Positions 44,028-56,865 of a DNA stretch of 64,000 bases are shown in pieces. The DNA is from Dipteris shenzhenensis. Lineage: Eukaryota; Polypodiophyta; Polypodiopsida; Gleicheniales. The notes under the pieces are model-generated. The model was not told where the DNA came from. It ran no database searches and was given only the letters and a program-made list of their open reading frames with translations. Each line of letters opens with the position of its first letter. The stretch's first letter is position 1. Location of the stretch: NCBI GenBank assembly GCA_047967505.1, contig CM106541.1, one strand, 5' to 3'. The translations under genes and the position numbers were made by a program.

Positions 44028-44903
44028 TGGCTGAAACCACCACCCCCCTCACTCTTGAGGAATCAGATGTACACCTCCAACTCTACAAGGAAGGGGAACT
44101 TCAAGAGTATGACCAAATTGGAGAAATACTCGTCATTTGAAACCTCACCACCCAGCAACGAGAAGAATAAGGGACCTCCTCCCAATAGGTCCACTCAAAA
44201 TGGGTCTACAAAAGGACTAAAGCAATCACTAGCTAGGATGATAGGCAAACTGCCTTCATCTTTAGACCAGAATCCAGCCCTTCTCAATGGCCACACTATC
44301 CACTGTGCTTATGATTACTTCACCTATCACCATGATAGTATGGAGAGGTGCCATTTAACCTACCCTACTCTTGAATGCCTACAATCCCTGCATGATCCAG
44401 ATGTCAAACTGTATTTAATTGAGATGGGGTTGGGGCCTGTGATAAAATTCCTACCGTGCAAGCTCGACTTGCAGCGGATATGCCAATTTGTCTCCCATTA
44501 CCAAAGAGAGGGGAGCCACTACATGACAATGATGATTGGATTAACATGCTTCTATTTTTGGTCTTCTATAGAGTAAAGGATTTCAAATTCTAGCCATAAA
44601 GAGAGTTGGAATGTTCCACCTCATAGCATCATGAATGCACAACCCATAGCCTCATCTTTGAAGATTCAGCTTGACAATTACATGACTGCACACTTTATTC
44701 CTTCCTTGGCATGTTGCAAGAGATTGGATATAGGTGGCTATTGGTGTGGTATGATAGAGAAGAGTGCCACTCACATGTTGATGTTCATGGAGTTGTTTTG
44801 TCCCAAGGGCAGATCCATACTTGAGTTGGGTGCATGTATATTTGAGGGTAACCATGTATCTAGGTGGTATTGTCATTCATTTGTTTTTTATATACAAATA
44901 TAG
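44028..44903 (+). pseudogene. Retroelement-like ORF of unknown family
   Basis: ATG at 44028 (MAETTTPLTLEES) opens 37 codons. A shifted frame (44055-44576) reads a Ser/Thr/Lys-rich part, then LPSSLDQNPALLNGHT, YPTLECLQSLHDPDVKLYLI and EMGLGPVIKFLPC. After a stop, a third piece (44631-44903) follows. The L-H-D-P-D-V...M-G-L-G-P pattern recalls N-terminal regions of plant retrotransposon extra ORFs, but I cannot name the family. Frameshifts and TAG stops show decay. Confidence 0.35.
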
Positions 44904-45411
44904 GGTGTATGGCCTCCTCAATGATTGCATGCCCAAAAAATTCTTTGGACCTATAAAAAATTTCAAATGATTCATACCATCGTTCACAAAACCCTAGCAA
45001 ATGAGGAGTATCTACGATATTGCATGTAGCTAAAATGAATGTAAAAAAGAAATTTTAAGGGGAATTTTTCATGAAGTGGGGGACAAGACATTTATAAAAG
45101 GCCATGACCCCATGGATGACCATAATGTCTAATTGATGATAAGCACCACATGAGGAGCTCAAAGTAGCACAACAACTTGATGCACCAACTCTAATTTGGA
45201 TTGTGCCATTACAAATGGAGAGCATAGGGCAAGTTCTTTTGTGTAGGAGCATGTGTGATGCATTTGTACTATTACAATATTGTTGCATATGAGCCTTCGC
45301 TAATCCTCAAACATTTAGCCCATCATCCTACTTCCCACTCTTCAAGAGTGCTTGCATAACTGCACACAATTATCTCATATTTACACACATGATGATCCAA
45401 GGGTGCATTCG
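44904..45411. other. No gene recognised
   Basis: Ordinary AT-rich spacer up to the start of the 3.57-kb duplication. Confidence 0.4.
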
Positions 45412-47585
45412 ATTATTTTGTAACTTCTCTCCGTTTAAGACTTTGGTTGACAATTTGCAACCTAAATAGAATTGATGATTGCAACAAACTAAATTATTGT
45501 ACAAATTAGCTTGTATGTCATGAAAACATGTGTATTCCTTGAAAACATTACATATATGAAGTATCCAAAATGCTAATATGATCATAAGTAGAAAATTTCA
45601 ATCAACTCATTAATCCTACTTGCAATATGATGGTGTGTTCAATGCTCAAAGTTCAAGGAATGCATCAAAAATTTGAGGATATTCCACTTATATCCAACAA
45701 CTAACACATGGTAGCTTAACATCCAAATTCAAGAATTCTTTGTCATAAAGTGTGAAGAAGTGCTTGTAGCCTCCTATTTGTCTTGTGAAGTTCCTTGTGT
45801 GTATATGTGTGCACATGTGCACACACCTCCATGTTCTTGGTGTGGGGAGTTAGTGAGGATCTCACTTACTTTGTAGACTCTGAAGATGAAGAGTAAGCAT
45901 ATGAGAAATGGAAAAAATTATAGTTGACTGCACACTAGTGCTTGGGTGCACAATCAGCTAATGCGAGCTCCTTCAAACCCAAACCATTATCATGTTTGTG
46001 CAACTTAATGTTCTACAATGGAAAACTAAGAGAACCTTGTAAACATCATAATGAGAAAATATTTTGGCAAAAACTCTTGTGCTAGGCTATGAGCTCAAAT
46101 ATTTTTTGCTTGAGTAACAAGCATGTGTATGGAGTCTAGGCCATTTACCAACCTCACATATGAATATCACTTGAATGACAAACATTACACAGTGCTTAGG
46201 CATAATAAGAAATGTACTTTGAGACTAGAGAGAGCAAACAATTACAGATTTCAGGGTTTTTTGTTCTGTAGCCCTCACGGATATATGAGGCTACATTGAC
46301 ATATATGATTCAATTTGTGTTTTGCACCAGCTTAGTGCCTCAATTAGTAATAGATGTAGAGAGTAAGAAATCAGAGTAGTATTCACATATTTACATACAA
46401 GCTAGACCATCAAAGAATTCACCTGTAGTTAAGACAAGCATTCAAAGCCAGCATTCAATCTGCTCCTAAAAAGAAAATGCACAATCTACACTGCAGAAAT
46501 GCTACCCTTAAAGTATGAAAGAACAATAAAAGATCAGTATTGTGCTCTACAGTGAAGATGTTTTAAAATTTATTCAAATGTTAGCTTCAATATAGCTGCC
46601 ACTTGAACCTTCTTACCAAGGTATCGATTGAGATCATACCCAAGGTAAAGATGTGTGTATAAGAGCATGCATATACCAGGGGACTCGTGTATAGGAGCTT
46701 GTATATTCAGGACAAGATACTAGCAGACCAAATTAAATGAGATTTTTATTAAAGACACTAATTATATTTGGTGGACAAGCACATGGAAAAATGCAATACA
46801 TCATCTCTGAACGTAGAGATAGAGAATCATAACTCATTCATGACACACTTAGAGTATAATAGAAGATGCTTCCATGCATATGCCACTTGAGTGAAAGCAT
46901 CATCTCAATCTTTCTATAGAGCACCATGCATCAACCACCAATATCAAAGTGTGCATTACAATCTCCGAGGTGAATAGCCCATAGCTTCTCATATATGCAA
47001 ATACAAAGCTATAGTTGGGTGAGGGTACACATAAGTTTATTAATGTGTGCTCAATAATGGAATCAACATAGGCACAACAGTAAGCTAGATGGGCTTAATC
47101 CGCATGAGACAATTAGTTAAGCAGAACTATTGAAAAGAGTTGTAGACTACATGAGGAATACATGAGGTGTGGACTGTGCTCGATGATATATTTTGGGGAA
47201 AACCTAACTTCAAAAGGGTAGAGAGATAATGCATACATATTCTCCATATTAGTCAAGGGTGAGCCATATGTGAGATTGTGGTATGGAGGAGACTAGAGTG
47301 CCAAAGACTTCATGAGGGGACGTAAGTTACGAGTCTTATAAAGAGGTGATGAAAGGTGGGTGACAAGCTCCAAAGTAGGGATTCAATAGTGCTTGGAGAA
47401 TTGCTTAGGTACAACACCTAGAAAACATGTACATTCTATGAGTTTTGGTTACCACTTGGACACTAGAGGGCTAAACAAAAAGCTAGGAACACGTTGACCT
47501 TCACAAAGAGCATATACCATTAGCATGTGTGTTGAGTTCACCAACTTTTCCTCCTAGTCCTCACACCCTTCTTGAATTGAAGAGC

Positions 47586-47874
47586 TGTTGGAACACTAAA
47601 AGGAAAGAGTAGAGTTGACACAAAATCAGAATACTTGCTTATAGAATGAAGAAGAAAGAGGTCCTTAAGTAGGCACCTCATACAAGGTCACTGACATCAC
47701 TGATGACCTCAAAGCTCCACAATCATCTCCTCAATCTGCTCCTAGATTCACTCAATCATCCTATGTGGCTTTTCCACCACCTAACTATGCTTGTGGGCAC
47801 CTAACTGTGCCTCTAGCACTCACACATAGAAACATAAGGTGTGCCTGAGGCATACACCTTGAGATATCCCAACA
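47586..47874 (-). repeat. Gag-only element, 3' LTR
   Basis: 289 bp, TG...CA. Lacks the small gcgag duplication present in the other LTR. Confidence 0.93.
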
Positions 47875-47890
47875 AACCCCCCCTCAAGGA
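47875..47890 (-). promoter_or_regulatory. Gag-only element, polypurine tract
   Basis: aaaccccccctcaagg next to the 3' LTR; purine-rich (CCTTGAGGGGGGGTTT) in element sense. Confidence 0.8.
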
Positions 47891-48250
47891 AATGCCTCAG
47901 GCTATGTCAAGGATACATCCAGTCTCATAGTTTCTCATGCCATCTCATGGTGGTCAAGGATAAATCTATGGCTAGGTTCTCATGCTAGCAAGGGTTCCCT
48001 TGGGTGTAAGGTAAACAAAAAGGGATACAAACAGACCTTCCAATGGTTATCTCCCCTGCATGTACATGCACACAATGTCTACAGGAGGTACCATGGAACA
48101 AAACATACACATGGCCTACATCATAAGGTGACCAGAGGTGTTTACAAAAACACACAAAACACAATAGTTTATTTTCATTCATTTTGGAGGACTATCCAGG
48201 CTAAGTACCTTGACATAAAAAGAGAGATCTGGAGCATACATAGAGATGAT
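47891..48250. other. Gag-only element, untranslated 3' part
   Basis: No ORF with protein-like composition between gag and the polypurine tract; no trace of pol. Confidence 0.6.
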
Positions 48251-49153
48251 TTAAAATGCATAATCTTCAAAGGATGCCTCATCTTGTGGAGGCTCATTCA
48301 CTGTAAGTAGATTTGCATTTTCTGTCTTTGCTTTGGTTCTGCAAAACTTCTCACTATGGTTGTTTTTGCCACAGTGCTTGCATGGATTAACTTTGAAGCA
48401 GTCCTTTGAAAGGTGATTTGTCTTTCCACAGTGATTGCAAGGAGTATACTTACCCTTCTGGAATTTCATAACATAAGCAGTGTCATTGCCTTTCCTTAGC
48501 TCCATATGCCTTTCTTCTTCTTGGAGAGCTGAGATAATGCCTTCAAGGTTAGGATTGGGAAGATTCTTCAAAGTGCTAACAATGTGATCAAAACTTTCAG
48601 GCATACTCTTAAGTAACACTGCCATAGCATCATCAGGGGTGATAGGAGAGTTGATAGAAGCTAATTGAGTCATAAGACTCCGCATATAGTTGACATGAGC
48701 AGCTAAAGTAGTATCACTTGCCATCTTTAATTCAAAGAAAGAGATTTTAAGTGATAGTTTAGAGATGTGAGAGCTTGCACCAAAAATCATGTCTAGCTTC
48801 TGCCAAGCTTCCGAAGGAGACTCCAAGTCAGAGATATGATGTATGTAATCATCACCCAAAGCTAAAGCAATTATACCATATGCTTTTTCTTCTCTTGTTG
48901 GATCCCTTGCCGGTCGTGTCGGAGTTGAAGATTGTCCAGCATTGGAGGCCGTAGAAGAAGCGGTAGGAGTAGGTTTGACAAGTCCCCATAAGTTCTCCCG
49001 CATCAATGCAAATTTCACCTTCATTTGCCATGTATGGAAGCCCTTTCCATTGAACTTCTCAAGATTATACATGGTAGCCATGAGAGGGTCTAACCCAGAT
49101 ATTGGGCAGTGTCTATCTCTCTTACAAGGCAAAAATAACTGAAAGACTTCCAA
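48251..49153 (-). CDS. Intact copia gag (UBN2-type, two zinc knuckles)
   Basis: A 300-codon frame from ATG 49153; an inner ATG (MATMYNLEKFNG) about 24 codons later is the more typical gag start. The N-terminal half has FNGKGFHTWQMKVKFALMR and IIALALGDDYIHHI, then SEAWQKLDMIFG, LKISFFELKMASD and LKSMPESFDHIVSTL, the standard order of a copia gag. Two C-x2-C-x4-H-x4-C knuckles follow (CNHCGKTNHLSKDC and CKHCGKNNHSEKFC, about 48455-48345), then an acidic tail (PPQDEASFEDYAF) and TAA/TGA-type end. Gag builds the particle and packages RNA in the cytoplasm. It shows no frameshift or stop, in contrast to every other retroelement gene in the window. Confidence 0.93.
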   Translation of the reverse strand: MEVFQLFLPCKRDRHCPISGLDPLMATMYNLEKFNGKGFHTWQMKVKFALMRENLWGLVKPTPTASSTASNAGQSSTPTRPARDPTREEKAYGIIALALGDDYIHHISDLESPSEAWQKLDMIFGASSHISKLSLKISFFELKMASDTTLAAHVNYMRSLMTQLASINSPITPDDAMAVLLKSMPESFDHIVSTLKNLPNPNLEGIISALQEEERHMELRKGNDTAYVMKFQKGKYTPCNHCGKTNHLSKDCFKVNPCKHCGKNNHSEKFCRTKAKTENANLLTVNEPPQDEASFEDYAF

Positions 49154-49914
49154 AGTATGAGCACTTGATGTAGCAAATAGTAGTGACTAGATTTCAAACA
49201 ATGATGCTTCCTTTTACATGCTTCATAGAAGTGGATGAAATAAACACTTTCCAATCAAAACCAGGTCTAGCAAGTCAAAACAAAACTGAAGCAACACTTG
49301 TAGTGAAGTTATTGAAAACTTCAAAAGACCAGAAATGCTAGAGTAGCATTTTATGTAGCATCATTTTCAAAAGCTTGTCAAAACTAGAGAGCTGAACTTG
49401 GAGGGCTCATAGCACACTCTTCAAAGCAAAAGAAAGGGGGCTTTCTGAGGCAAAAGAAAGCTGGTATACCACAGTAGATCCTCTGGGAAGAAGAGGCGAA
49501 AATATGCGTCAGGTCGCCTTCACCTTCTTCAACAAAGTCGACTGGTTTTTCTCTGTTTTCTCCTTCAATATGCAGCCATTGCTGCTCAGATTTCAGCACA
49601 AGGTAGCTCTAGGTATGGAGAAGCTTGCCCTGAAAGGAATTAGACAAAGACAGAGCAGGTGCAGAGAAAACGCAGGAAGAATATTCAACGAACTTTGTGC
49701 AATGGCGACTAGCAGAGCTTGCATTTCTTCAATTCCTTGCAGCCCAAAATTTGCCCCAACAAGAGGGATCTCCAGCAAGAAGGGCGTGGGAAATGGGTGA
49801 GAATCAGAGGAGAACAAGCTCAAGCAAATTCTTGGAAGAAGAGGGAGAGATGGTGAAGAAGAAGAAGAGGAAGAAGATGATGATGTGGCAAAAATGGGCT
49901 CAAGGAGGATCAAA
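49154..49914. other. Gag-only element, leader
   Basis: About 760 bp between primer-binding site and gag. It contains an aagaagaagagg purine tract near 49840-49880 but no clear protein. An unusually long leader for a copia element; it may hold packaging signals. Confidence 0.55.
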
Positions 49915-49928
49915 TGGCTCTGATACCA
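49915..49928 (-). promoter_or_regulatory. Gag-only element, primer-binding site
   Basis: tggctctgatacca abuts the 5' LTR; TGGTATCAGAGCCA in element sense, initiator-Met-tRNA type, as in Copia A and B. Confidence 0.93.
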
Positions 49929-50219
49929 TGTTGGAACACTGAAAGGAAAGAGTAGAGTTGACACAAAATCAGAATACTTGCTTATAGAATGAAGAAGAAA
50001 GAGGTCCTTAAGTAGGCACCTCATACAAGGTCACTGACATCACTGATGACCTTAAAGCTCCACAATCTCCTCAATCTGCTCCTAGATTCACTCAATCATC
50101 CTATGTGGCTTTTCCACCACCTAACTGTGCTTGTGGGCACCTAACTGTGCCTCTAGCACTCACACATAGAAACATAAGGTGTGCCTGAGGCGAGGCATAC
50201 ACCTTGAGATATCCCAACA
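49929..50219 (-). repeat. Gag-only element, 5' LTR
   Basis: 291 bp; carries the extra gcgag and lacks three bases (atc) relative to the other LTR. Confidence 0.93.
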
Positions 50220-51616
50220 AGAGCATCAAATATATGAGAGCTGAAGCTTCTAAAGCTGGGCACTTTTTTTGGGCATAAACCCACTTTTTAAGGTTTTTTA
50301 AACCTATCTAAGAAGATTCCTAAATAGGAAAAACAAAGCATTTAGAAATCATATAAATTATAAGAATGTTTTGAATACTTGTAAAATTTTTGGGAAGCAA
50401 AAGCATTTTGCACAAGACTCTCCATTAGGGAAATAGGTTGATAAGTGAGGAAAGAAAGTTAAGCACGAGTAACAAAGAAGATAATAGCCATGAAGAAAAA
50501 GGCAATGAACAGGTGCAAAGTTTGCTAAGGAAGTAAGTTGTTAAAGAAGGAGGGAATATTAAGGACAACAATAAGGGTAGTTTTGAACAAGGGGAAGTAT
50601 TTCTAGAAGGGAGTGACCTAGAACACAAAATATTACCACAAAAGAGTAATATGGAAGTGAAGGAGATATCAAAGTGTACACTTATAGGAGAGGGGAATCC
50701 ATCTAAGACTTGGTAGAAGGGACAATTCCATCCTTTATGTGTTGCAATATTTGTTTCATCCCTCCACTTGTATCTCACATCTTGTCTTTTCTCATTAGTT
50801 AACTTCATTGTAAAAGATATGGTGTCTTGAAAGGTTAGAAAAAGGGAAGGAGAAGCCTTTCAATAATAGGCTATGATATCACAACCCATTGGAAGGCCTC
50901 TCCTCCCCTTCTTTTCCCCATTGAAAATGTCATGTGTGCATTATTAACTCAAGTAGAAATTGGATTGTAGAATTGCTTAAAGCCCACAATGAGTTGTACC
51001 ACTGGTGTAGCCAATTTCTTGGGCCTCTAAAGGGCATACACGGAGCTCCATATGGAAAATCTCTAGACCATTTATATACGAAAAAAATGGCTAGATGGAA
51101 CTCATAGGAGGCTACAATATCATGGTCTTTGAAGAGTCCCCTTTTCCTCCATTTGGTTTACCTTCATAGGGCCCAAGCTTAATCTTTTAAAAGGTGGATG
51201 CATTAGACACATGCCATATGACTTGCTAGTAGGCATTTCATGCTTTTTGAAGCTCATAAAAGGCATTTCAAGCTCTGGAGCTTAGTCAAAATTGAAAGGT
51301 GCAAGTTCACACGATTGGGATAGTTGGAAAGTGTGCTCTTCTAGTTGCTGGAGGGAAAAGGCCTTTAAAAAATGAATAGTGATCATAGTTTCATTAGAGA
51401 TTAACTGTTATAGATAAGGATAGATAGTTTTAGAGGAGGATAAAAGAAGGGAGGATAGGCTTCCCCATGATATTATGGCCTATTGGGAGAGCTATACCCC
51501 CATTTTCTTAGTTGAAAAAATCAATTCCCTGCTTGTTGGGAGGGCTATTGTCCTTTTTTTGGGGGGGAAATGCAACTTTGGCCCTACATATGTTGCATAT
51601 CCTCTGACCATCTGTT

Positions 51617-51696
51617 TTTTCATTGAGGGGAGCTATAATTTCTTCCAAAACTGCCATTCTGGGAATTGGGTTTTTCCCAAATTATCTAATACAGTC
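51617..51696. other. Junction between the two duplicated units
   Basis: 80 bp (gttttttcattgagggg ... acagtctta) that are in neither repeat unit; the junction of the duplication. Confidence 0.7.
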
Positions 51697-54600
51697 TTAT
51701 TCGATTATTTTGTAACTTCTCTCCGTTTAGGACTTTGGTTGACAATTTGCAACCTAAATAGAATTGATGATTGCAACAAACTAAATTATTGTACAAATTA
51801 GCTTGTATGTCATGAAAACACGTGTATTCCTTGAAAACATTACATATATGAAGTATCCAAGTTGCTAATATGATCATAAGTAGAAAATTTCAATCAACTC
51901 ATTAATCCTACTTGCAATATGATGGTGTTTTCAATGCTCAAAGTTCAAGGAATGCATCAAAAATTTGAGGATATTCCACTTATATCCAACAACTAACTCA
52001 TGGTAGCTTAACATCCAAATTCAAGAGTTCTTTGTCATAAAGTGTGAAGAAGTGCTTGTATGTAGCCTCCTATTTGTCTTGTGAAGTTCCTTGTGTGTAT
52101 ATGTGTGCACATGTTCACACACCTCCATGTTCTTGGTGTGGGGAGTTAGTGAGGATCTCACTTACTTTGTAGACTCTGAAGGTGAAGAGTAAGCATATGA
52201 GAAATGGAAAAAATTATAGCTGACTGCACACTAGTGCTTGGGTGCACAATCAGCTAATGCAGGCTCCTTCAAACCCAAACCATTATCAGGTTTGTGCAAC
52301 TTAATGTTCTACAATGGAAAACTAAGAGAAGGTTGTAAACATCATAATGAGAAAAGATTTTGGCAAAAACTCTTGTGCTAGGTTATGAGCTCAAATATTC
52401 TTTGCTTGAATAACAAGCATGTGTATGGAGTCTAGGCCATTTACCAACCTCACATATGAATATCGCTTGAATGAAAAACATTACACAGTGCTTAGGCATA
52501 ATAAGAAATGTACTTTGAGACTGGAGAGAGCAAACAATTATAGATGTCAGGGTTTTTTGTTCTGTAGCCCTCACGGATGGATGAGGCTACATTGACATAT
52601 ATGATTCAATTTGTGTTTTGCACCAGCTTAGTGCCTCAATTAGTAATAGATGTAGAGTGTAAGAAATCAGAGTAGTATTCACATGTTTACATACAAGCTA
52701 GACCATCAAAGAATTCACCTATAGTTAAGACAAGCATTCAAAGCCAGCATTCAATCTGCTCCTAAAAAGAAAATAAACAATCTAGCTACCCTTGTAGTGT
52801 GAAAGAACAATAAAAGATCAGTATTGTGCTCTAGAGTGAAGATGTTTTAAAATTTATTCAAATGTTAGCTTCAATATAGCTGCCACTTGAACCTTCTTAC
52901 CAAGGTATCGATTGAGAGCATACCCAAGGTAAAGACGTGTGTATAAGAGCATGCATATACCAGGGGACTCGTGTATAGGAGCTTGTATATTCAGGACAAG
53001 ATACTAGCAGACCAAATTAAATGAAATTTTTATTAAAGACACTAATTATATTTGGTGGACAAGCACATGGAAAAATGCAATACATCATGTTTGAACATAG
53101 AGATAGAGAATCATAACTCATTCATGACACACTTAGAGTACACACTTAGAGTATAATAGAAGATGCTTCCATGCATATGCCACTTGAGTGAAAGCATCAT
53201 CTCAATCTTTCTATAGAGCACCATGCATCAACCACCATTATCAAAGTGTGCATTACAATCTCCGCAAATACAAAGCTATAGTTGGGTGAGGGTACACATA
53301 AGTTTATAAATGTGTGCTCAATAATGGAATCAACATAAGCACATGACAAAGGAAGACGATACATGACTCAATAGTAAGCTAGATGGGCTTAATCCTCATG
53401 AGACAATTAGTCAAGCAGAACTATTGAAAAGAGTTGTAGACTACATGAAGAGTACATGAGGTGTGGACTGTGCTCGATGATATATTTTGGGGAAAACCTA
53501 ACTTCAAAAGGGTGGAGAGATAATGCATACATATTCTCCATATTAGTCAAGGGGGAGCCATATGTGAGATTGTGGTATAGAGGAGACTAGAGTGCCAAAG
53601 ACTTCATGAGGGGATGTAAGTTACGAGTCTTATAAAGAGGTGATGAAAGGTGGGTCAGAAGATCCATAGTAGGGATTCAATAGTGCTTGGAGAAATGCTT
53701 AGGTACAACACCTAGAAAACATGTACATTCTATGAGTTTTGGTTACCACTTGGACACTAGAGGGCTAAACAAAAAGCTAGGAACACGTTGACCTTCACAA
53801 AGAGCATATACCATTAGCATGTGTGTTGAGTTCACCAACTTTCCCTCCTAGTCCTCACACCCTTCTTGAATTGAAGAGCATCAAATATATGAGAGCTGAA
53901 GTTTCTAAAGCTGGGCACCTTTTTTTGGCATAAACCCACTTTTTAAGGTTTTTTAAACCTATCTAAGAAGATTCCTAAATAGGAACAACAAAGCATTTAG
54001 AAATGATATAAAATATAAGAATGTTTTGAATACTTGTAAAATTTTTGGGAAGAAAAAGCATTTTGCACAAGACTCTCCATTAGGGAAATAGGTTGATAAG
54101 TGAGGAAAGAAATTTAAGCACGAGTAACAAAGAAGATAATAGACATGAAGAAAAAGGAAATGAACAGGTGCAAAGGTTGCTAAGGAAGTAAGTTGTTAAA
54201 TAAGGAGGGAATATTAAGGACAACAATAAGGGTAGTTTTGAACAAGGGGAAGTGTTTCTAGAAGGGAGTGACCTAGAACACAAAATATTAATACAAAAGA
54301 GTAATATGGAAGTGCAGGGAGATATCAAATTGTACACCTATAGGAGGGGGGAATCCATCTAAGACTTGGTAGAAGGGACAATTCCATCCTTTATGTCTTG
54401 CAATATTTGTTTCATCCCTCCACTTGTATCTCGCATCTTGTCTTTTCTCATTAGTTAACTTCATTGTAAAAGATATGGTGTCTTGAAAGGTTAGAAAAAG
54501 GGAAGGAGAAGCCTTTCAATAATAGGCTACGATATCACAGCCCATTGGAAGGCCTCTCCTCCCCTTCTTTTCCCCATTGAAAATGTCATGTGTGCATTAT

Positions 54601-55273
54601 TAACTCAAGTAGAAATTGGATTGTAGAATTGCTTAAAGCCCACAATGAGTTGTACCACTGGTGTAGCCAATTTCTTGGGCCTCTAAAGGGCATACATGGA
54701 GCTCTATATGGGAAATCTCTAGACCATTTATATAGGAAAAAAATGGCTAGATGGAACTCATAGGAGGCTACAATATCATGGTCTTTGAAGAGTCCCCTTT
54801 TCCTCCATTTGGTTTACCTTCATAGGTCCCAAGCTTAATCTTTTAAAAGGTGGATGCATTAGACACATGCCATATGACTTGCTAGTAGGCATTTCATGCT
54901 TTTTGAAGCTCATAAAAGGCATTTCAAGCTCTGGAGAAGCTTAGTCAAAATTGAAAGGTGCAAGTTCACACGATTGGGATAGTTAGAAAGTGTGCCCTTC
55001 TATTTGCTCGAGGAAAAAGGCCTTAAAAAAATGAATAGTGATCATAGTTTCATGGAGATTAATTGTTATAGGTCAAGAAAGATAGTTTTAGAGGAGGATA
55101 AAAGAAGGGAGGATAGGCTTCCCCGTGATATTATGGCCTATTGGGAGAGCTATACCCCCATTCTCTTAGTTGAAAAAATCAATTCCCTGCTTGTTGGGAG
55201 GGCTATTGTCCTTTTTTTGGGGGGGAAATGCAACTTTGGCCCTACATATGTTGCATATCCTCTAACCATATGT
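51697..55273. repeat. 3.57-kb direct duplication, copy 2 (empty site)
   Basis: Matches copy 1 but lacks the gag-only element: cttgaattgaagagcatcaaatatatg runs uninterrupted at about 53861-53889. Private changes include an extra tagagtacacact near 53134-53150, a different 53340-53370 piece (acatgacaaaggaagacgatacatgactc) and loss of ~30 bp near 53263. Confidence 0.9.
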
Positions 55274-56508
55274 GATGAATTCTATCTAGAAGATTTCTTT
55301 CCATCTCATTTTTGAGTAGAAATAGAGGAAGGGCAATGGGATTCCTCCCACTGAGGACATTGTACTTGGAGTTGAATTCAACCTCGAGAGTAGTGTTACA
55401 GGTCACAAGTATAAACTACACTCATGACTTATTTAACATGTGCAAAAAAGGGTTTAAAAAAGGGGAGAGGCCTCCCAATAGGCCACAATATTGCAGCCTA
55501 TTGAGAGCTACTCATCCCCATTTTTTTGCTACCAAACCTTTGAAAGTCTGCAAAGCAAATGTTTGTGGAACAAAGCCAAAGCAACTAGCTACACACTTAT
55601 TGACACTTTGACTTTGACTAGGACCCAACAAAAAATCGCCCAAAAGTTCTCTCCAAAATGTTGTCACATTGTTGGGCATACACTAGTGTCTATTTATAAG
55701 CGAGAGGATTTGTCAAACAATTAGTGCAAATGTGTTGCCAATCTATCATTGCTCAAGTACTAGAATGAATTCAAGCCATTAAGTCCTGTAAATGTTAAGG
55801 AGAATTTTCTAGTGAGAGACAACATTCCTATGCAATGTGTATTGATATGCGATTGAGAGGAGTAGAAGATGAGTATGATGCAACTCATGTGAGAGCTTAA
55901 TGACTTGAACAAAAAAAGAATGAAAAAATCTTGCAAGAGGAGCAACTTTGGCATATGAATGGAGTATGAACTAAGAAGTAGAGAGCATATATGGATTACA
56001 TGCTCATAGAGGCCCATTTGGGCACCCACATGGGGCGTGGGAAAGAACCCATTAGTTTGTGTCTTAGGAGCATTGTTCAACAAGAGGGAGGAAGGGTTGA
56101 GAGGAAGAAGATGGGACTCATGAGATGGCTCACATGAAGCATGTTCAATGTAAGATGTGGTAGAGGATACAAAAATGTGGTGGATGTGGATATACACAAG
56201 TGTGTGGGGTTTATGACCATTATGGGTGAAATTTGTCTTGTATCAAAAGGACTAAGAGAATCTACTATGTATGCACATTAATACAATATATTAACACTTT
56301 TTAGGTTTGACTTTACCTCATGCACCATCTCCACATAGAAAGGCATCTTTGCTTGTAGATCCTTTGTGGGAATCATATCACTAGAACATGTTTGCATCCA
56401 CTTTGTGGCCCTCTTTTTTTTGGATAAATGTGTAGAGGCTATGTACTTTTTTTTGGTCCAATTTATATTCCAAATCCACAATTTAAATACAACAGAAACA
56501 TTTATGCC
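55274..56508. other. No gene recognised
   Basis: Spacer between the duplication and Copia B. Some open frames (55312-55611 plus, 55760-56197 minus) lack family patterns. Pieces near 55440-55530 (ggcctcccaataggccacaatattgcagccta) loosely recall text inside the duplicated unit. Confidence 0.35.
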
Positions 56509-56513
56509 CTTCA

Positions 56514-56865
56514 TGTGAAGATAGTGGGAGAGAGGGAAGGAGTCTCACTTGAGCCTTTCTCACAAGCACAATGGGGGAATACACACAAAGGTGGAGGCTG
56601 AAAACAGTTTTCCTCTTCTTAGTTGTGAAAGCCAAAAGAACTCAAGTACAAAGAAATAGAAGAACCCTATATGTGGGTCTCAAACCAAACTCAACGAACT
56701 AAGGTGGCATACTAACTGAGCCACGAACTAGTGTAGATAAGGATAGCTGTCATCCAGCTATTATTCGTGGGTGGTGTACCAACCACATCTGTAGCTAACA
56801 AGTCAGTGACATAAATGCACAACGGTCACCCTGGCATATTGCGAGTGGAGCTCGATATCTCAACA
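56514..56865 (-). repeat. Copia B 3' LTR
   Basis: 352 bp, tgtgaagatagtggg...gatatctcaaca. Contains the polyprotein stop at 56826-56828. Confidence 0.93.

Larger units (their letters stand above)
47586..50219 (-). mobile_element. Gag-only copia retrotransposon (non-autonomous)
   Basis: 2,634 bp, minus strand. LTRs of 289 and 291 bp begin tgttggaacac and end atatcccaaca. They differ by about three substitutions and two small indels (about 99% identical otherwise), so the insertion is young. Target duplication agagc is perfect (47581-47585 and 50220-50224). It has a primer-binding site, a polypurine tract and one intact gag gene, but no protease, integrase or reverse transcriptase and no room for them. 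The second copy of the surrounding duplication keeps the uninterrupted site near 53873-53877. Confidence 0.95.
45412..51616. repeat. 3.57-kb direct duplication, copy 1 (with insertion)
   Basis: From tcgattattttgtaacttc to tgttgcatatcctctgacca. Without the inserted gag-only element and its target duplication (2,639 bp) it is about 3,566 bp and matches 51697-55273 along its length, with scattered substitutions and small indels. No gene recognised inside; short open frames in the 50425-50808 part are present in both copies but look compositional (Leu/Ser-rich). Confidence 0.9.

Noticed and set aside
49593-50024. Minus-strand Ser-rich frame across the PBS of the gag-only element
   Set aside because: It crosses the LTR and the primer-binding site and is driven by an (aag)n-type tract; not a plausible gene.
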